Part shown: positions 10,796-19,031 of the stretch, piece by piece
How the letters are laid out: each line of letters begins with the position of its first letter
Position numbering within the stretch: the first letter of the stretch is position 1
From: an uncultured Acidobacteriaceae bacterium
GTDB lineage: Bacteria; Acidobacteriota; Terriglobia; Terriglobales; Acidobacteriaceae
DNA length: 64,000 nucleotides
Direction of reading: 5' to 3'
Assembly: GCA_903842065.1 (NCBI GenBank)
Contig: CAIMKZ010000106.1
Coordinates: 310,001 to 374,000 of the forward strand
The notes under the pieces: model-generated
The model's database searches: none
Told to the model about the DNA's origin: nothing
Seen by the model: only the letters and a program-made list of their open reading frames with translations
Made by a program: the position numbers and the translations under genes

Positions 10796-12505
10796 ATGGG
10801 CAATGCCGGGAGAAGATACGCGCGCTGGCTCCTGATCGCTCTCCCATTCACTCTGCCTCTTGCCTATTCCAGCAGTTTTTCCGCGCCGTTCTCCGCGCCC
10901 AAGAATGCAATTCTGCTGCTAGCAACCTCTGCGCTTGCGGCTCTTGCGCTCGTCTACACTCGGGCATGGAAGCCGCAGCGCGACGAGCGATGGTTCTATA
11001 TCTCAGCCGCCGCTTTTCTCGCGCTAAATCTGGCTTCCACTCCCGATTCGCATCGCGCCGCGCTCTCAGCCGCCGGCCTTGAGTGGACAATCTGCGGCGC
11101 ACTGCTCTTTGCCGCCTGCCTCTGGTTATTAGCCGGCGAGGATCGCTCGACGGCGATGCGTAATCTGCAAATCGCGGTGACGGCTGCGGCGGTATTGGTT
11201 TCGCTCGTCGTTGTGGCGCAGTTCCTCGCCATCGATCTGCCTGGTGCGTTCGGCGTCTACGCCAACTCCACAAGACGAATGCGGATGGTGGCTACTCTGG
11301 GTAATCCGGACTTTGCCGCCGCATTTCTGGCCGTCGCGCTGCCGGTTGCAATGACCTTGCGGGCGCCGAGGCTTCGCGGGCTTTCAATCGCGGCCTCTGT
11401 TTTGATCGCCGCCGCCGTCCTCCTTACCGGATCGCGCGCCGGCGTGGCGGCAATGGCCGCCGGTGCAATCGTGATCGTATTCGCAGCCACGCGCCGACAG
11501 GTATGGAAGAAATTGGCTGTCGCGGCCGTGGTTCTGGCCGTCTGCGCAACGGCAGCCGGAACCATATTCAATGCGCGCACTCCGCTTGAGAGCCTGCGGG
11601 GCAGAGTCCTTATCTGGCAGGTCTCGCTCAGCGGCGAGGCCGCGCAGCGGCCGCTGGGCAGCGGACCGGGAACCTTCGCCTACGAGTATCCCGGCAATCT
11701 GGGGCGCTTCTTCGCGCAGCCCGGGCGCGATGCACTGCTTCGCTTCGCCACGCATGAGCGTCACGCGCAGAACGATTTTGTCGAGGCCTGGCATGACACC
11801 GGATGGCTGGGGTTGGCCGGCCTGCTTGCGCTGCTGGCCACTTGGTTTGCGCTGGCGGTGCGGCGGCTCGACAACGCCGACGCCGAGATCAGGCCCGCAG
11901 TGGCGACGGCGATTGCATCCGTCACCGCGCTCTGTGTCGCATCGCTCGCCGACTTTCCCATGCACCGCGCTGAAACCTGGGCTCTGCTGGCGATCTCGAT
12001 GGCCGTGCCGCTGGTCAAATCAGGAGTCGCTTCCGCGCCCGGCATTTCTTCCTCGCCCCTGCCGCGCTTCGCTTGGCTGCGCTATCCCGCAGCCGTGTCG
12101 ATCGTTGCTTTCGGAAGTTGCCTGGCTCTTGCACCTCTCGCTGCCAGTTATCAGCTGGCGAAAGGCCAGTCCGAGGAAAGCGATGGGCAGTTGCAGCCTG
12201 CGCTGGCTGCTTACCGTGCCGCTCTGCGCTGGGAGCCTTCGTCGCCGGATGCGAACTTCAACCTCGTCCGGGCCACCGCCAATGCAGGAGATCTCTCCGG
12301 CGCGCTGACGCAAGCAACAGCCGCCGCGGAGTACGTGGACGAGCCCGAACTCTACATCCTGCGCTCAAGAATACTGGCCAACGCCGGCCGAGACGACGAG
12401 GCGCGGCGCGAACTCCAGGCAGCCCTGGCGCGCTTTCCATATTCCAGAGCACTGCGCGATGAAGCCGCCGCCTATGCGCTGCCGCACCCTGCCTCGGCGC
12501 CCTGA
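10796..12505 (+). CDS. O-antigen ligase-like membrane protein with C-terminal TPR region
   Basis: A 569-residue polytopic inner-membrane protein with about ten hydrophobic helices (from about residue 10 to 440). It contains a long periplasmic-type loop with GSGPGTFAYEYP and HAQNDFVEAWHDTGWLGLAG, the RxxxxGxGxGxF...H.HN signature region of Wzy/WaaL O-antigen ligases and polymerases. After the last helix, residues about 455-560 form helical TPR-like repeats (LQPALAAYRAALRWEPSSPDANFNL). Such proteins join or polymerise lipid-linked polysaccharide; the substrate cannot be told. ATG at 10796 is used. No other glycan genes are adjacent except distant murJ. Confidence 0.78.
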   Translation: MGNAGRRYARWLLIALPFTLPLAYSSSFSAPFSAPKNAILLLATSALAALALVYTRAWKPQRDERWFYISAAAFLALNLASTPDSHRAALSAAGLEWTICGALLFAACLWLLAGEDRSTAMRNLQIAVTAAAVLVSLVVVAQFLAIDLPGAFGVYANSTRRMRMVATLGNPDFAAAFLAVALPVAMTLRAPRLRGLSIAASVLIAAAVLLTGSRAGVAAMAAGAIVIVFAATRRQVWKKLAVAAVVLAVCATAAGTIFNARTPLESLRGRVLIWQVSLSGEAAQRPLGSGPGTFAYEYPGNLGRFFAQPGRDALLRFATHERHAQNDFVEAWHDTGWLGLAGLLALLATWFALAVRRLDNADAEIRPAVATAIASVTALCVASLADFPMHRAETWALLAISMAVPLVKSGVASAPGISSSPLPRFAWLRYPAAVSIVAFGSCLALAPLAASYQLAKGQSEESDGQLQPALAAYRAALRWEPSSPDANFNLVRATANAGDLSGALTQATAAAEYVDEPELYILRSRILANAGRDDEARRELQAALARFPYSRALRDEAAAYALPHPASAP

Positions 12506-12597
12506 GAAGATGACCCGCAAAGATCACCGTCCCCTGCCCATTGGCCGGAGTAGAATTGCCTAATCGTTCTTATCGGACTCAATAAGGAGAAATCTCA

Positions 12598-13119
12598 GTG
12601 CGACCCAGCAAGCTCCATGTTGTCGCTCTCACTCTCGCGTGTCTGCTGGCCTCCGGCTCCATGCATGCTCAATTTGGAAAACTCAAATCGCTTGCCCAGC
12701 AGGTGACGGGGAATACACCCAAGGCTGCCGAAGTTGCCAAAGGCCCCTACGGCGAAGTCAAGGCCACCCTTGCCCCCGGCGTCAGGAAAAACGCAAGCGT
12801 AAATGTGAAGCGCCAGTCCAGCGGCACTCCCGAGGCAACCAGTTCCGCGGCCAGTGGCGGAGGTGGATCTGCCAGCGTTGCGGCCACCAGCGGAAGCCCG
12901 CAGACGGTCACCATCAAGGTGGCTCACATCGACGCCACGCAATTCGACGCCGTTCGCGGCTACAGCCCCTGCAACAAGCTCTCCAACTTCCAGATCCTCT
13001 CCGCCACGCAGATGAAGGTCACTATCGACCTCTCGGCGAGAAAGACGAGCGGCACCTGCGCGCTCTACTTCCGCACCGGCGGAGAAACGGTCTTTACCGG
13101 CAACGTCACCATCAAGTAG
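12598..13119 (+). CDS. Exported hypothetical protein
   Basis: A 173-residue protein with a clear Sec signal peptide (residues 1-24, ending SMHAQ). A Ser/Gly/Ala-rich linker lies at about residues 75-100 and a compact beta-rich domain follows with TVTIKVAHIDATQFDAVRGYSPCNKL and a second Cys in SGTCALYF, which may form a disulfide. The start is GTG at 12598 with AAGGAG upstream. No family recognised. A strong GC-rich hairpin follows the stop at 13132-13156. Confidence 0.7.
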   Translation: MRPSKLHVVALTLACLLASGSMHAQFGKLKSLAQQVTGNTPKAAEVAKGPYGEVKATLAPGVRKNASVNVKRQSSGTPEATSSAASGGGGSASVAATSGSPQTVTIKVAHIDATQFDAVRGYSPCNKLSNFQILSATQMKVTIDLSARKTSGTCALYFRTGGETVFTGNVTIK

Positions 13120-13131
13120 CACCGCTCAGCT

Positions 13132-13156
13132 CCGGCGCAGCCAGCGGCTGCGCCGG
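13132..13156. terminator. GC-rich hairpin after the exported protein gene
   Basis: Perfect 11-bp stem CCGGCGCAGCC / GGCTGCGCCGG with a 3-base loop, 12 bases after the stop. It lacks a T-tract, so a terminator role is only possible. Confidence 0.45.
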
Positions 13157-13258
13157 GCGAGTTGCATAGCCCCATCTCCCGGCGAACCCAGCCACTCCCG
13201 CAAATATCTCTGCTTCTACTCCAGTGCCAGGACAACTCGGCGCTGTCAGAACTTGTGG

Positions 13259-13636
13259 TCAGATGGCATCGGCAGACTCCGGCCACTCGCCCCTGTGCTG
13301 CGGGATTGACCCGAGGGCATCCGCGGGGTAGAATTCGTCCGCCAGGGAAATCTTCCATCCGGCCATGATGGTTTGCAGCCCCTGGAACATGACGGCGGCT
13401 TTGGCCTTCGAGATGCGGTTGGATGCCAGGGCCTGAAGGACCTGTTCGCCGATACCGGTGATCGACGAGGGATCGACGATACGTTCGAATTCAAGTTTGA
13501 AGTCGCTGCCATGCGAGGCGGCGCGGGGTGACTTTTGGGGGCCGTGGTAGTAGCACCAGGCGCTTCCGCGCATGGCGACGGCCTTGCAGGTGCGGCCGGT
13601 GGGCATGATGTGACGGCAGAGTTTGCAGGCTGACAT
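13259..13636 (-). CDS. Small Cys-rich conserved hypothetical protein
   Basis: A 125-residue protein starting MSACKLCRHIMPTGRTCK and continuing GSAWCYYHG; the CxxC...C...CxxxH arrangement in the first 33 residues suggests a small zinc knuckle. The remainder is helical (ITGIGEQVLQALASNRISKAKAAVMFQGLQ). The ATG at 13636 is preceded on its strand by AAAAAGGAGACC, an excellent ribosome binding site; the frame remains open further upstream but has no such site. It is oriented away from the IS110 element. Function is unknown. Confidence 0.65.
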   Translation of the reverse strand: MSACKLCRHIMPTGRTCKAVAMRGSAWCYYHGPQKSPRAASHGSDFKLEFERIVDPSSITGIGEQVLQALASNRISKAKAAVMFQGLQTIMAGWKISLADEFYPADALGSIPQHRGEWPESADAI

Positions 13637-14112
13637 GGATCGGTCTCCTTTTTCCAGTAACTTATCCGGCATAGGCCCCCCCACTTTTGTTCCCCCTCCG
13701 CTGTGCTCAGGCCGCAAGTATTTTGATTCCCTCGGGATAGAGGGCGATTGGCCGACCCAAGGACTTTCATTTCAACGGCTTGAGAGTGAAAGATTTGAAA
13801 GGAAAGGGGTTAGTGGTCCGGGCGGTGTAAGCTGCCGGGATAAGTCTGAATTTGAGATCAGGATAGAACGAATGGGTGTATTGATCGGCAATGGGGATGC
13901 GGGTTTTTTGTGTTTGGAATCAATGGGTTGCGGGGAATATTGGGGAGGGAGGGTTGACGGGGGCGAGTCAGCGGGTCAGCGGGCCACGCGCCACCGCCCG
14001 CTCATCGCGATACAACCGCGATGAATGATTGCATGACAGCGTCGGCTCCCTCGACCTGAGTAGACTGGTTGCGGCTAAACGACCACGAAGCTCGGGAGGA
14101 AAGGAGCCGAGC
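13637..14112. other. Gene-free stretch left of the IS110 transposase
   Basis: No supported gene. It contains an 8-bp inverted repeat TCATCGCG / CGCGATGA (14002-14009, 14017-14024) immediately left of the transposase gene and a 10-base string TGAATGATTG (14022-14031) that recurs at the transposase stop. In IS110-family elements the left non-coding end can encode a bridge RNA; this stretch is a candidate for that, not a demonstrated one. Confidence 0.5.
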
Positions 14113-15219
14113 ATGATGATTATAGGCTGTGACTTTCATCCCGGATTCCAGCAGATAGCGTTTGTGGAGCAGGAGACCGGGGAGTACGGCGAACGGCGTT
14201 TGGGCCATCGCGAAGAGGCGGTGCGGTTTTACCGTTCGCTGGCGGGCAGGCAGGTACGCGTCGGAGTGGAAGCGACGGGGAACGATCGTTGGTTCCGCAA
14301 GCTGCTCGGCGAGCTGGGCGATGAGTTGCTGATTGGAGACGCCAGCGCGATTCATGCTTCTCAGCCGCGCGAGCAGCGGACCGACAAGCGGGATGCGCGG
14401 CACATCCTGAGGCTGTTGGTGGAGAACCGGTTTCCCGCGGTCTGGCAGCCACCGGCGGCCAACGAAGAACAGCGGCAGTTGCTTCTGCATCGTTGCCGTC
14501 TGGTGCGGATCAGGGCGCGGATCAAGAACCCGTTGGATTCCATCGCCAAGAGCGAAGGGCTGACGGGTTCGCGGAGCTGGTCGAGCAAGCGCCGCCAGCA
14601 GATTGAGGCGCTGCCGCTGGCGGGCTGGTATGCCGGGCGGCGCGCGGATCTGCTGGGCTTGCTGGATGGGCTGGAGGAGCGGATCAAGCCGTTGGACCGT
14701 GCGGTGGCGAATGCGGCCGAGCAAAATGGCGAAGCGCGTCTTTTGATGACCCATCCGGGAGTAGGCCCGGTCATATCGCTGGCCTATGTGCTGGTGGTGG
14801 GTGACTGGCAGCGGTTTGCGCGCGGCAAGCAAGTGGGCAGCTATCTGGGGCTGATTCCGTCGGAGGCCTCAAGCGGCAAGCGTCAGCAGCAGATGGGCCA
14901 CATCACCAAGCAGGGCAACACGCTTTTGCGCTGGCTGTTGGTGGAGGCCGCGACGACGGCCCAGCGGCACGACGCGAGCTGGCATCGGCAGTATGTGCGC
15001 CTGTCGATGACGAAGCATCACGGGGTGGCCAAGGTGGCCATCGCGCACAAGCTGGCGGTGCGGTTGTATTGGATGTTGCGCTCCGGGCAGGATTACGAAC
15101 AGAGGATGGAGCGCGGTTCCCACCCCAGCGACGTAGACCTGTCGCTGGGGGCCCGGGGTTCGCATGCGAGGCAGTCCGAGTGCCCCGTTGGTCGCAGTAG
15201 GAGACCGATTGAATGATTG
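14022..15219 (+). mobile_element. IS110-family insertion sequence (ends uncertain)
   Basis: Built around an intact-looking IS110 transposase gene. IS110 elements lack classical terminal inverted repeats, so ends cannot be set by symmetry. The limits given are a 10-base direct repeat TGAATGATTG at 14022-14031 and 15210-15219 that brackets the gene; the true ends may lie further out. Confidence 0.45.
14113..15216 (+). CDS. IS110-family transposase (DEDD recombinase)
   Basis: A 367-residue transposase. The N-terminal RuvC-like domain starts MMIIGCDFHPGFQQIAF and carries the acidic tetrad visible as D7, E53 (GVEATGN), D91 and D94 (RTDKRDARHI). The C-terminal Tnp_20 domain has HPGVGPVISLAYVLVVGD and YLGLIPSEASSGKR (residues 244-256) with the conserved serine region. 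All core residues look intact, so it may be active. The ATG at 14113 is preceded by GGGAGGAAAGGAG; a longer open frame from a TTG at 14029 is less likely. Known relatives recombine DNA guided by an element-encoded bridge RNA. Confidence 0.92.
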   Translation: MMIIGCDFHPGFQQIAFVEQETGEYGERRLGHREEAVRFYRSLAGRQVRVGVEATGNDRWFRKLLGELGDELLIGDASAIHASQPREQRTDKRDARHILRLLVENRFPAVWQPPAANEEQRQLLLHRCRLVRIRARIKNPLDSIAKSEGLTGSRSWSSKRRQQIEALPLAGWYAGRRADLLGLLDGLEERIKPLDRAVANAAEQNGEARLLMTHPGVGPVISLAYVLVVGDWQRFARGKQVGSYLGLIPSEASSGKRQQQMGHITKQGNTLLRWLLVEAATTAQRHDASWHRQYVRLSMTKHHGVAKVAIAHKLAVRLYWMLRSGQDYEQRMERGSHPSDVDLSLGARGSHARQSECPVGRSRRPIE

Positions 15220-15381
15220 GACGCCTCGTCTCTTTCCGCGAGGGAAGAGTTTGAACAGGAAATCATGGTGCTTTACCAGGCCGAATACATGGTTGGTGGA
15301 ACCTGACGGTTGCCATCGAAAGTGATCGAATCAACGTGCGAGCTAGGGGTCGTTTAGCGATGCAAGACGGTTTCCAGATAT

Positions 15382-15420
15382 GGAACGAATCTCAGAGAAA
15401 AACGTTCTTCGATTCGTTCC
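15382..15420. repeat. Perfect 10-bp inverted repeat
   Basis: GGAACGAATC (15382-15391) and GATTCGTTCC (15411-15420) with a 19-base spacer, in the stretch between the IS110 and RAYT genes. Role unknown. Confidence 0.65.
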
Positions 15421-15436
15421 CAGGCCGATTATGAAA

Positions 15437-15505
15437 GTGGCCGGAGCGATGTCAAGGGTCAAGATGAACGCCAAAGTGCGGCGCCCTTGACATCGCCACG
15501 GCCAC
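15437..15505. repeat. 22-bp inverted repeat with 25-base loop
   Basis: Arms at 15437-15458 and 15484-15505 pair at 20 of 22 positions; the inner 13 (GCGATGTCAAGGG / CCCTTGACATCGC) are perfect. It is the longest inverted repeat I found in the window. It could be a structured RNA, a terminator-like hairpin or a recombinase site. Confidence 0.7.
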
Positions 15506-15717
15506 CGCGGGAGTTCCCTGTCGAAAAAGGTATTGACAGGGGTAGACGCTGTCATACACGGGGCACAGCTTTTCATTTCTCATGGTGATTCTTCGGGGCT
15601 GGTGGGCGGGCCACCTGCCTCAGGATGACAGTTGATATGTCAGGGTGCCCAGCTTGGGTTGAGGTTAGGCAAGAACTCACAGTCTTTCTTGTAACTCATC
15701 TCACTATTCCATCGGTG

Positions 15718-15759
15718 CCCCACCCTCGCCGCGCTTTTGTTTTTGCGGCTAGGGTGGGG
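15718..15759. repeat. REP-like hairpin, copy 1 (RAYT 3' side)
   Basis: Arms CCCCACCCTCGCCGC (15718-15732) and GCGGCTAGGGTGGGG (15745-15759), 14 of 15 paired, 12-base T-rich loop. It ends 4 bases from the RAYT stop codon. Copies 2 and 3 share the CCCCACCCT core and the single C/A mismatch at the same position. Confidence 0.85.
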
Positions 15760-15763
15760 TTAC

Positions 15764-16282
15764 TCAGACTTCATCAGGGTGGTTGGGAAGCTTGAGGCCC
15801 ATCCGTCTTGCCGCTGTCCAGTGCGATTCGACTGCTACGATTCCTTCTTCTCCGGTGAGGTAGTGGCGGTAACTTGACCACTGCCAGTCCAGAGGGCGTG
15901 CTACGAGTCCGCGCGCGACGGGGTTACGGTGCATGTAACGTAGTTTCTGGCTCATTGTCTCTTGCCCGTGAACGTTGAAGTCGTAGTAACGCGGCAGCCA
16001 GAAGGGGCGTTGCACGGACTGCTTTGAAACCGATGTCTTGAGAGCCTGGAGTGCGCGGGCGAGGGTGCCGGACTTGGGCTCATCGACGAGCAGGTGTACA
16101 TGCTCCGGCATCAGGACATAGCCGAAGATGTGGAAGACGTAACTGCGGCGGGTCTGCTCAAGCGAGCGAAGGAAGAGTTCATATGCGGCCGGGTGATTGA
16201 GGTAGGGCAGGCGTCCGTGACAACTGAAGGTGAGAAAGTGCGCACCGCCAGCCTTTTGGTAGCGTTTGAGCCGGGAAGGCAT
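15764..16282 (-). CDS. REP-associated tyrosine transposase (RAYT, IS200-like Y1 family)
   Basis: A 172-residue Y1 transposase-like protein. The HUH metal site is visible as H61-V-H63 in MPEHVHLLVDEP, and the catalytic tyrosine is probably Y116 in KLRYMHRNPVARGLV, the RAYT-type signature. The C-terminal DWQWSSYRHYLTGEEG is typical of RAYTs. These single-copy domesticated transposases are thought to mobilise REP hairpins. Here matching hairpins lie on both sides (15718-15759 and 16342-16383) and a third at 18588-18630. All catalytic residues seem intact. ATG at 16282 gives the normal family length. Confidence 0.92.
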   Translation of the reverse strand: MPSRLKRYQKAGGAHFLTFSCHGRLPYLNHPAAYELFLRSLEQTRRSYVFHIFGYVLMPEHVHLLVDEPKSGTLARALQALKTSVSKQSVQRPFWLPRYYDFNVHGQETMSQKLRYMHRNPVARGLVARPLDWQWSSYRHYLTGEEGIVAVESHWTAARRMGLKLPNHPDEV

Positions 16283-16341
16283 GATGGGTGGAGTCTAGCG
16301 CCTACTGTAGGAGAGGACAAGTAGTGATTGGGGTTCGTGGA

Positions 16342-16383
16342 CCCCACCCTAGCGACAAAAACAAAAGCGTCGCGAGGGTGGGG
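16342..16383. repeat. REP-like hairpin, copy 2 (RAYT 5' side)
   Basis: Arms CCCCACCCTAGCGAC (16342-16356) and GTCGCGAGGGTGGGG (16369-16383), 14 of 15 paired, 12-base A-rich loop. It lies between the RAYT start and the EF-G-like gene end, and is the inverted counterpart of copy 1. Confidence 0.85.
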
Positions 16384-16413
16384 CACCGAGGGTGGTGGTA
16401 GTGCGAATGTGGC

Positions 16414-18522
16414 CTATTCCTCTTCTTCGTCCACAGGACGCTTGGCGTTGGCTAGGATCTTATCTGCCACCAACTGTGGGACGAAGTCGTAGTGGTCCAT
16501 CTCCATCCTGTAACTACCCTTGCCCTGAGTCATGGAAGTGAGCTGGGTGCCGTAAGTGAGCATCTCCGACATGGGAACCGAGGCGTTGACGATAGTGGTT
16601 CTGCCTTTGCTCTCCATGCCCTGGGGGCGTCCGCGGCGTCCGCTGAGGTCGCCCATGACTGCGCCGGCGAACTCGTCGGGGGTTTCGATTTCGACCTTCA
16701 TGATGGGCTCAAGAAGCGCGGGCTTGCAGACTTCCATGGCTTTCTTGAAGGCGATGCGGCCGGCGGTCTTGAAGGACATTTCGTTCGAATCGACGTCGTG
16801 ATAACTTCCGTCGTAGACGATGACCTTGAAGTCGACTACGGGGTAGCCGGCGAGATAGCCGCGGACGGCCGCCTCGACGACGCCCTTTTCGATGGCCGGG
16901 ATGAAGTTGCGCGGGATAGCTCCGCCGAAGACCTCTGAGGTGAACTCGAAGCCTGCGCCGCGGGGCTGCGGCTCCATGCGGATCTTGCAGTCGCCGAACT
17001 GGCCATGGCCGCCGGACTGCTTCTTGTGCCGCCCGTGGGCTTCGCCCTTGATGCGAATGGTTTCAAGGTACGGAACCTTGGGCGCCTTGAGGTGAACTTC
17101 AGCGTGGTAGCGCTTCTTGAGCCGGGAGACGATGGCCTCAATGTGCGGCTGGCCGGCGCCCGCGATCAGGAATTCGTTGGTCTGCGGATCGCGGAAGAAG
17201 CGGATGAGCAAGTCCTCTTCCATGAGCTTGTGGATGGCGGGGGCGAGCTTGTCTTCGTCGGCGCGGCTCTTGGGCTCGATGGCGTAGGTCATGGCGGGCA
17301 CGGGCAGCGGTGGCAGATCGACCGCAATCTCGCCACCCTTGACGCCCAGCGTGTCGCCGGTGAGGGTGTCGCGCAGCTTGCCGATGCCGCCGATATCACC
17401 GGCATGCAGCTCGGGAACCTCGACAGGCTTGCGGCCCTGCATGGCGCTCAGGTGCGAGAGCTTCTCCTGTCCGCGGCGCGTGTAGTTCTCAAGTGCGGCG
17501 TCGTTTTTAATCACACCTGACACGACCTTGAAGAAGCTGATGCGGCCGGCAAAGGGGTCGGTCATGGTCTTGAAGACGAAGAGGGCTGCGGGTTCACTGT
17601 CGGCGATCTTGCGGGTGGTCTCGGTCTTCTCAACACCGGCCTTCACGGCGAACGGCTCGCGCTCAACGGGCGACGGGGCGTAGACCTTGAGGAAGTCGAG
17701 CAGATGATCCAGCGCCATGTTGGCCAGACCGGAGCTGAACAGCACCGGGAAGATGCGGTCTTCGCGGATGGCCTCGTGGAGCGCGGTGATGAGGTGCTCT
17801 TCGGGGATGGTGCCCTTCTCGAAGTACTCCTCCATCAGCTCGTCTTTGCCTTCGGCGACGAGTTCGACCAGCGCCTCGTGGCGGGCCTTGGCATCAGCGG
17901 TGAGCGAGGCGGGAATCTCAGTGGAGACCTTGCCCTTGCCGTCTCCGCCGGGGGTGTAGGTGTAGGCCTCCATGGTGATGAGGTCGACTACGCCGTGGAA
18001 GCCCTTTTCGTCGGAGATGGGGAGCTGGACGGGAACACAGTTGCGGCCCCAGCGCTCGGTAATGTCGTCGAGCATGGCGCTTAGTCCGCCGCCGCCGCCG
18101 GCCTTGGGGTGGTCCATCTGGTTGATGAGGACGATGCGGGGGATGTTGGCCTCTTCGGCGTACTTCCACACGCGCTCGGTCACCGGCTCCACGCCGGACT
18201 GGGCGTTGACGACCACGATGGCGCTCTCAACCGGCAGCAAAGCGGCGCGGGCTTCATGGGTGAACATGTGGAAGCCGGGCGTGTCGACGAAGTTGATCTT
18301 TGCGCCCTGCCACTCGGCAAAGGCGACGGCGTTCTGCATGGTTACGCCGCGGGCTACCTCTTCTTCGTCGTAGGCGGTTACGGCCGAGCCATCTTCCACG
18401 CGGCCCTGGGTGGGAGTCATCTTGGCGGCATGCAGCATAGCGGCGATAAGGGTGGTTTTGCCGCAGTGCGCATGCCCGACTACAGCTACGTTGCGAATCT
18501 CACTTCCCTGATACGTTTTCAT
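16414..18522 (-). CDS. Elongation factor G-like translational GTPase
   Basis: A 702-residue EF-G-type GTPase: P-loop GHAHCGKTT (residues 16-24), G2 region ARGVTMQNA, G3 DTPGFH, then EF-G domains II-V (VPAMTYAIEPKS, LIRFFRDPQTNEFLIAGAGQPHIEAI, GGHGQFGDCKIRMEP, and GRRGRPQGMES near the C-terminus). Compared with canonical EF-G, the P-loop has HAHC instead of HIDA and the G4 motif reads NQMD, not NKMD, so it belongs to the divergent EF-G2-like paralogues; it is unlikely to be the main EF-G because no str operon surrounds it. ATG at 18522 has AGGAG upstream. REP-like hairpins lie on both sides. Confidence 0.88.
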   Translation of the reverse strand: MKTYQGSEIRNVAVVGHAHCGKTTLIAAMLHAAKMTPTQGRVEDGSAVTAYDEEEVARGVTMQNAVAFAEWQGAKINFVDTPGFHMFTHEARAALLPVESAIVVVNAQSGVEPVTERVWKYAEEANIPRIVLINQMDHPKAGGGGGLSAMLDDITERWGRNCVPVQLPISDEKGFHGVVDLITMEAYTYTPGGDGKGKVSTEIPASLTADAKARHEALVELVAEGKDELMEEYFEKGTIPEEHLITALHEAIREDRIFPVLFSSGLANMALDHLLDFLKVYAPSPVEREPFAVKAGVEKTETTRKIADSEPAALFVFKTMTDPFAGRISFFKVVSGVIKNDAALENYTRRGQEKLSHLSAMQGRKPVEVPELHAGDIGGIGKLRDTLTGDTLGVKGGEIAVDLPPLPVPAMTYAIEPKSRADEDKLAPAIHKLMEEDLLIRFFRDPQTNEFLIAGAGQPHIEAIVSRLKKRYHAEVHLKAPKVPYLETIRIKGEAHGRHKKQSGGHGQFGDCKIRMEPQPRGAGFEFTSEVFGGAIPRNFIPAIEKGVVEAAVRGYLAGYPVVDFKVIVYDGSYHDVDSNEMSFKTAGRIAFKKAMEVCKPALLEPIMKVEIETPDEFAGAVMGDLSGRRGRPQGMESKGRTTIVNASVPMSEMLTYGTQLTSMTQGKGSYRMEMDHYDFVPQLVADKILANAKRPVDEEEE

Positions 18523-19031
18523 GGATTGCTCCTATGCCCCCCTTGTGGGGCGGACTTGAATGGCTGACCTGTGCCGCGGCTGGTACACCCCACCCTAGCC
18601 GCAAAAAGCAAAGACGCGGCGAGGGTGGGGCACCGAGGGCCGGGCAGCGTTTTGGTTGAGGCCAGTGGCTGGCCGAACGATGGGCTTTGCCCGGAGATGA
18701 ACTGGAGATTGCCGGGAATGAGGAGAGGGGGGCGTCGTGACACAGGGACATCCGGTGGACGCCCGGGAGGGCGTTCTTATGGCCGGATTGCCGGGCTCGA
18801 GGGCCCAGTCTGCCGTCTTCCTCATCCATATAGAGGTCTTCAGGCCGGTGTGCCGGTCTAGGCGGCTGGGGGCTCGAAAGCTTACAGTCCGCCAAAAACC
18901 GGATGCTATCACAGCAGATATATTAACGTCGTGTGACAACGGGCAGGGATGCCGCGGGGGGGCTCCGGGGGCTTTGGCGGCAGGGCCGGAACTGCCACGT
19001 TTTGAGCCAGATTGGCGTCTGCAAGGCGCGG
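18523..19031. other. Intergenic stretch upstream of the EF-G-like gene and murJ
   Basis: Divergent promoter region of about 500 bases. It contains REP-like hairpin copy 3 and, close to murJ, a TATAAT string at 19050-19055 just inside the assigned murJ start. No gene is supported. Confidence 0.5.
18588..18630. repeat. REP-like hairpin, copy 3
   Basis: Arms CCCCACCCTAGCCGC (18588-18602) and GCGGCGAGGGTGGGG (18616-18630), 14 of 15 paired, 13-base loop. Same family as the two hairpins beside the RAYT gene, 2.2 kb away and beyond the EF-G-like gene. Confidence 0.85.

Larger units (their letters stand above)
15217..15763. other. Gene-free, inverted-repeat-rich stretch between the IS110 and RAYT genes
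   Basis: No supported gene. It holds a perfect 10-bp inverted repeat (15382-15391/15411-15420), a 22-bp near-perfect inverted repeat (15437-15458/15484-15505) and a REP-like hairpin (15718-15759). The left part could be the right end of the IS110 element. Confidence 0.6.

Noticed and set aside
14002-14832. Minus-strand frame of 276 codons inside the IS110 transposase gene
   Set aside because: Antisense to a transposase with intact catalytic residues; no start context and no domain.
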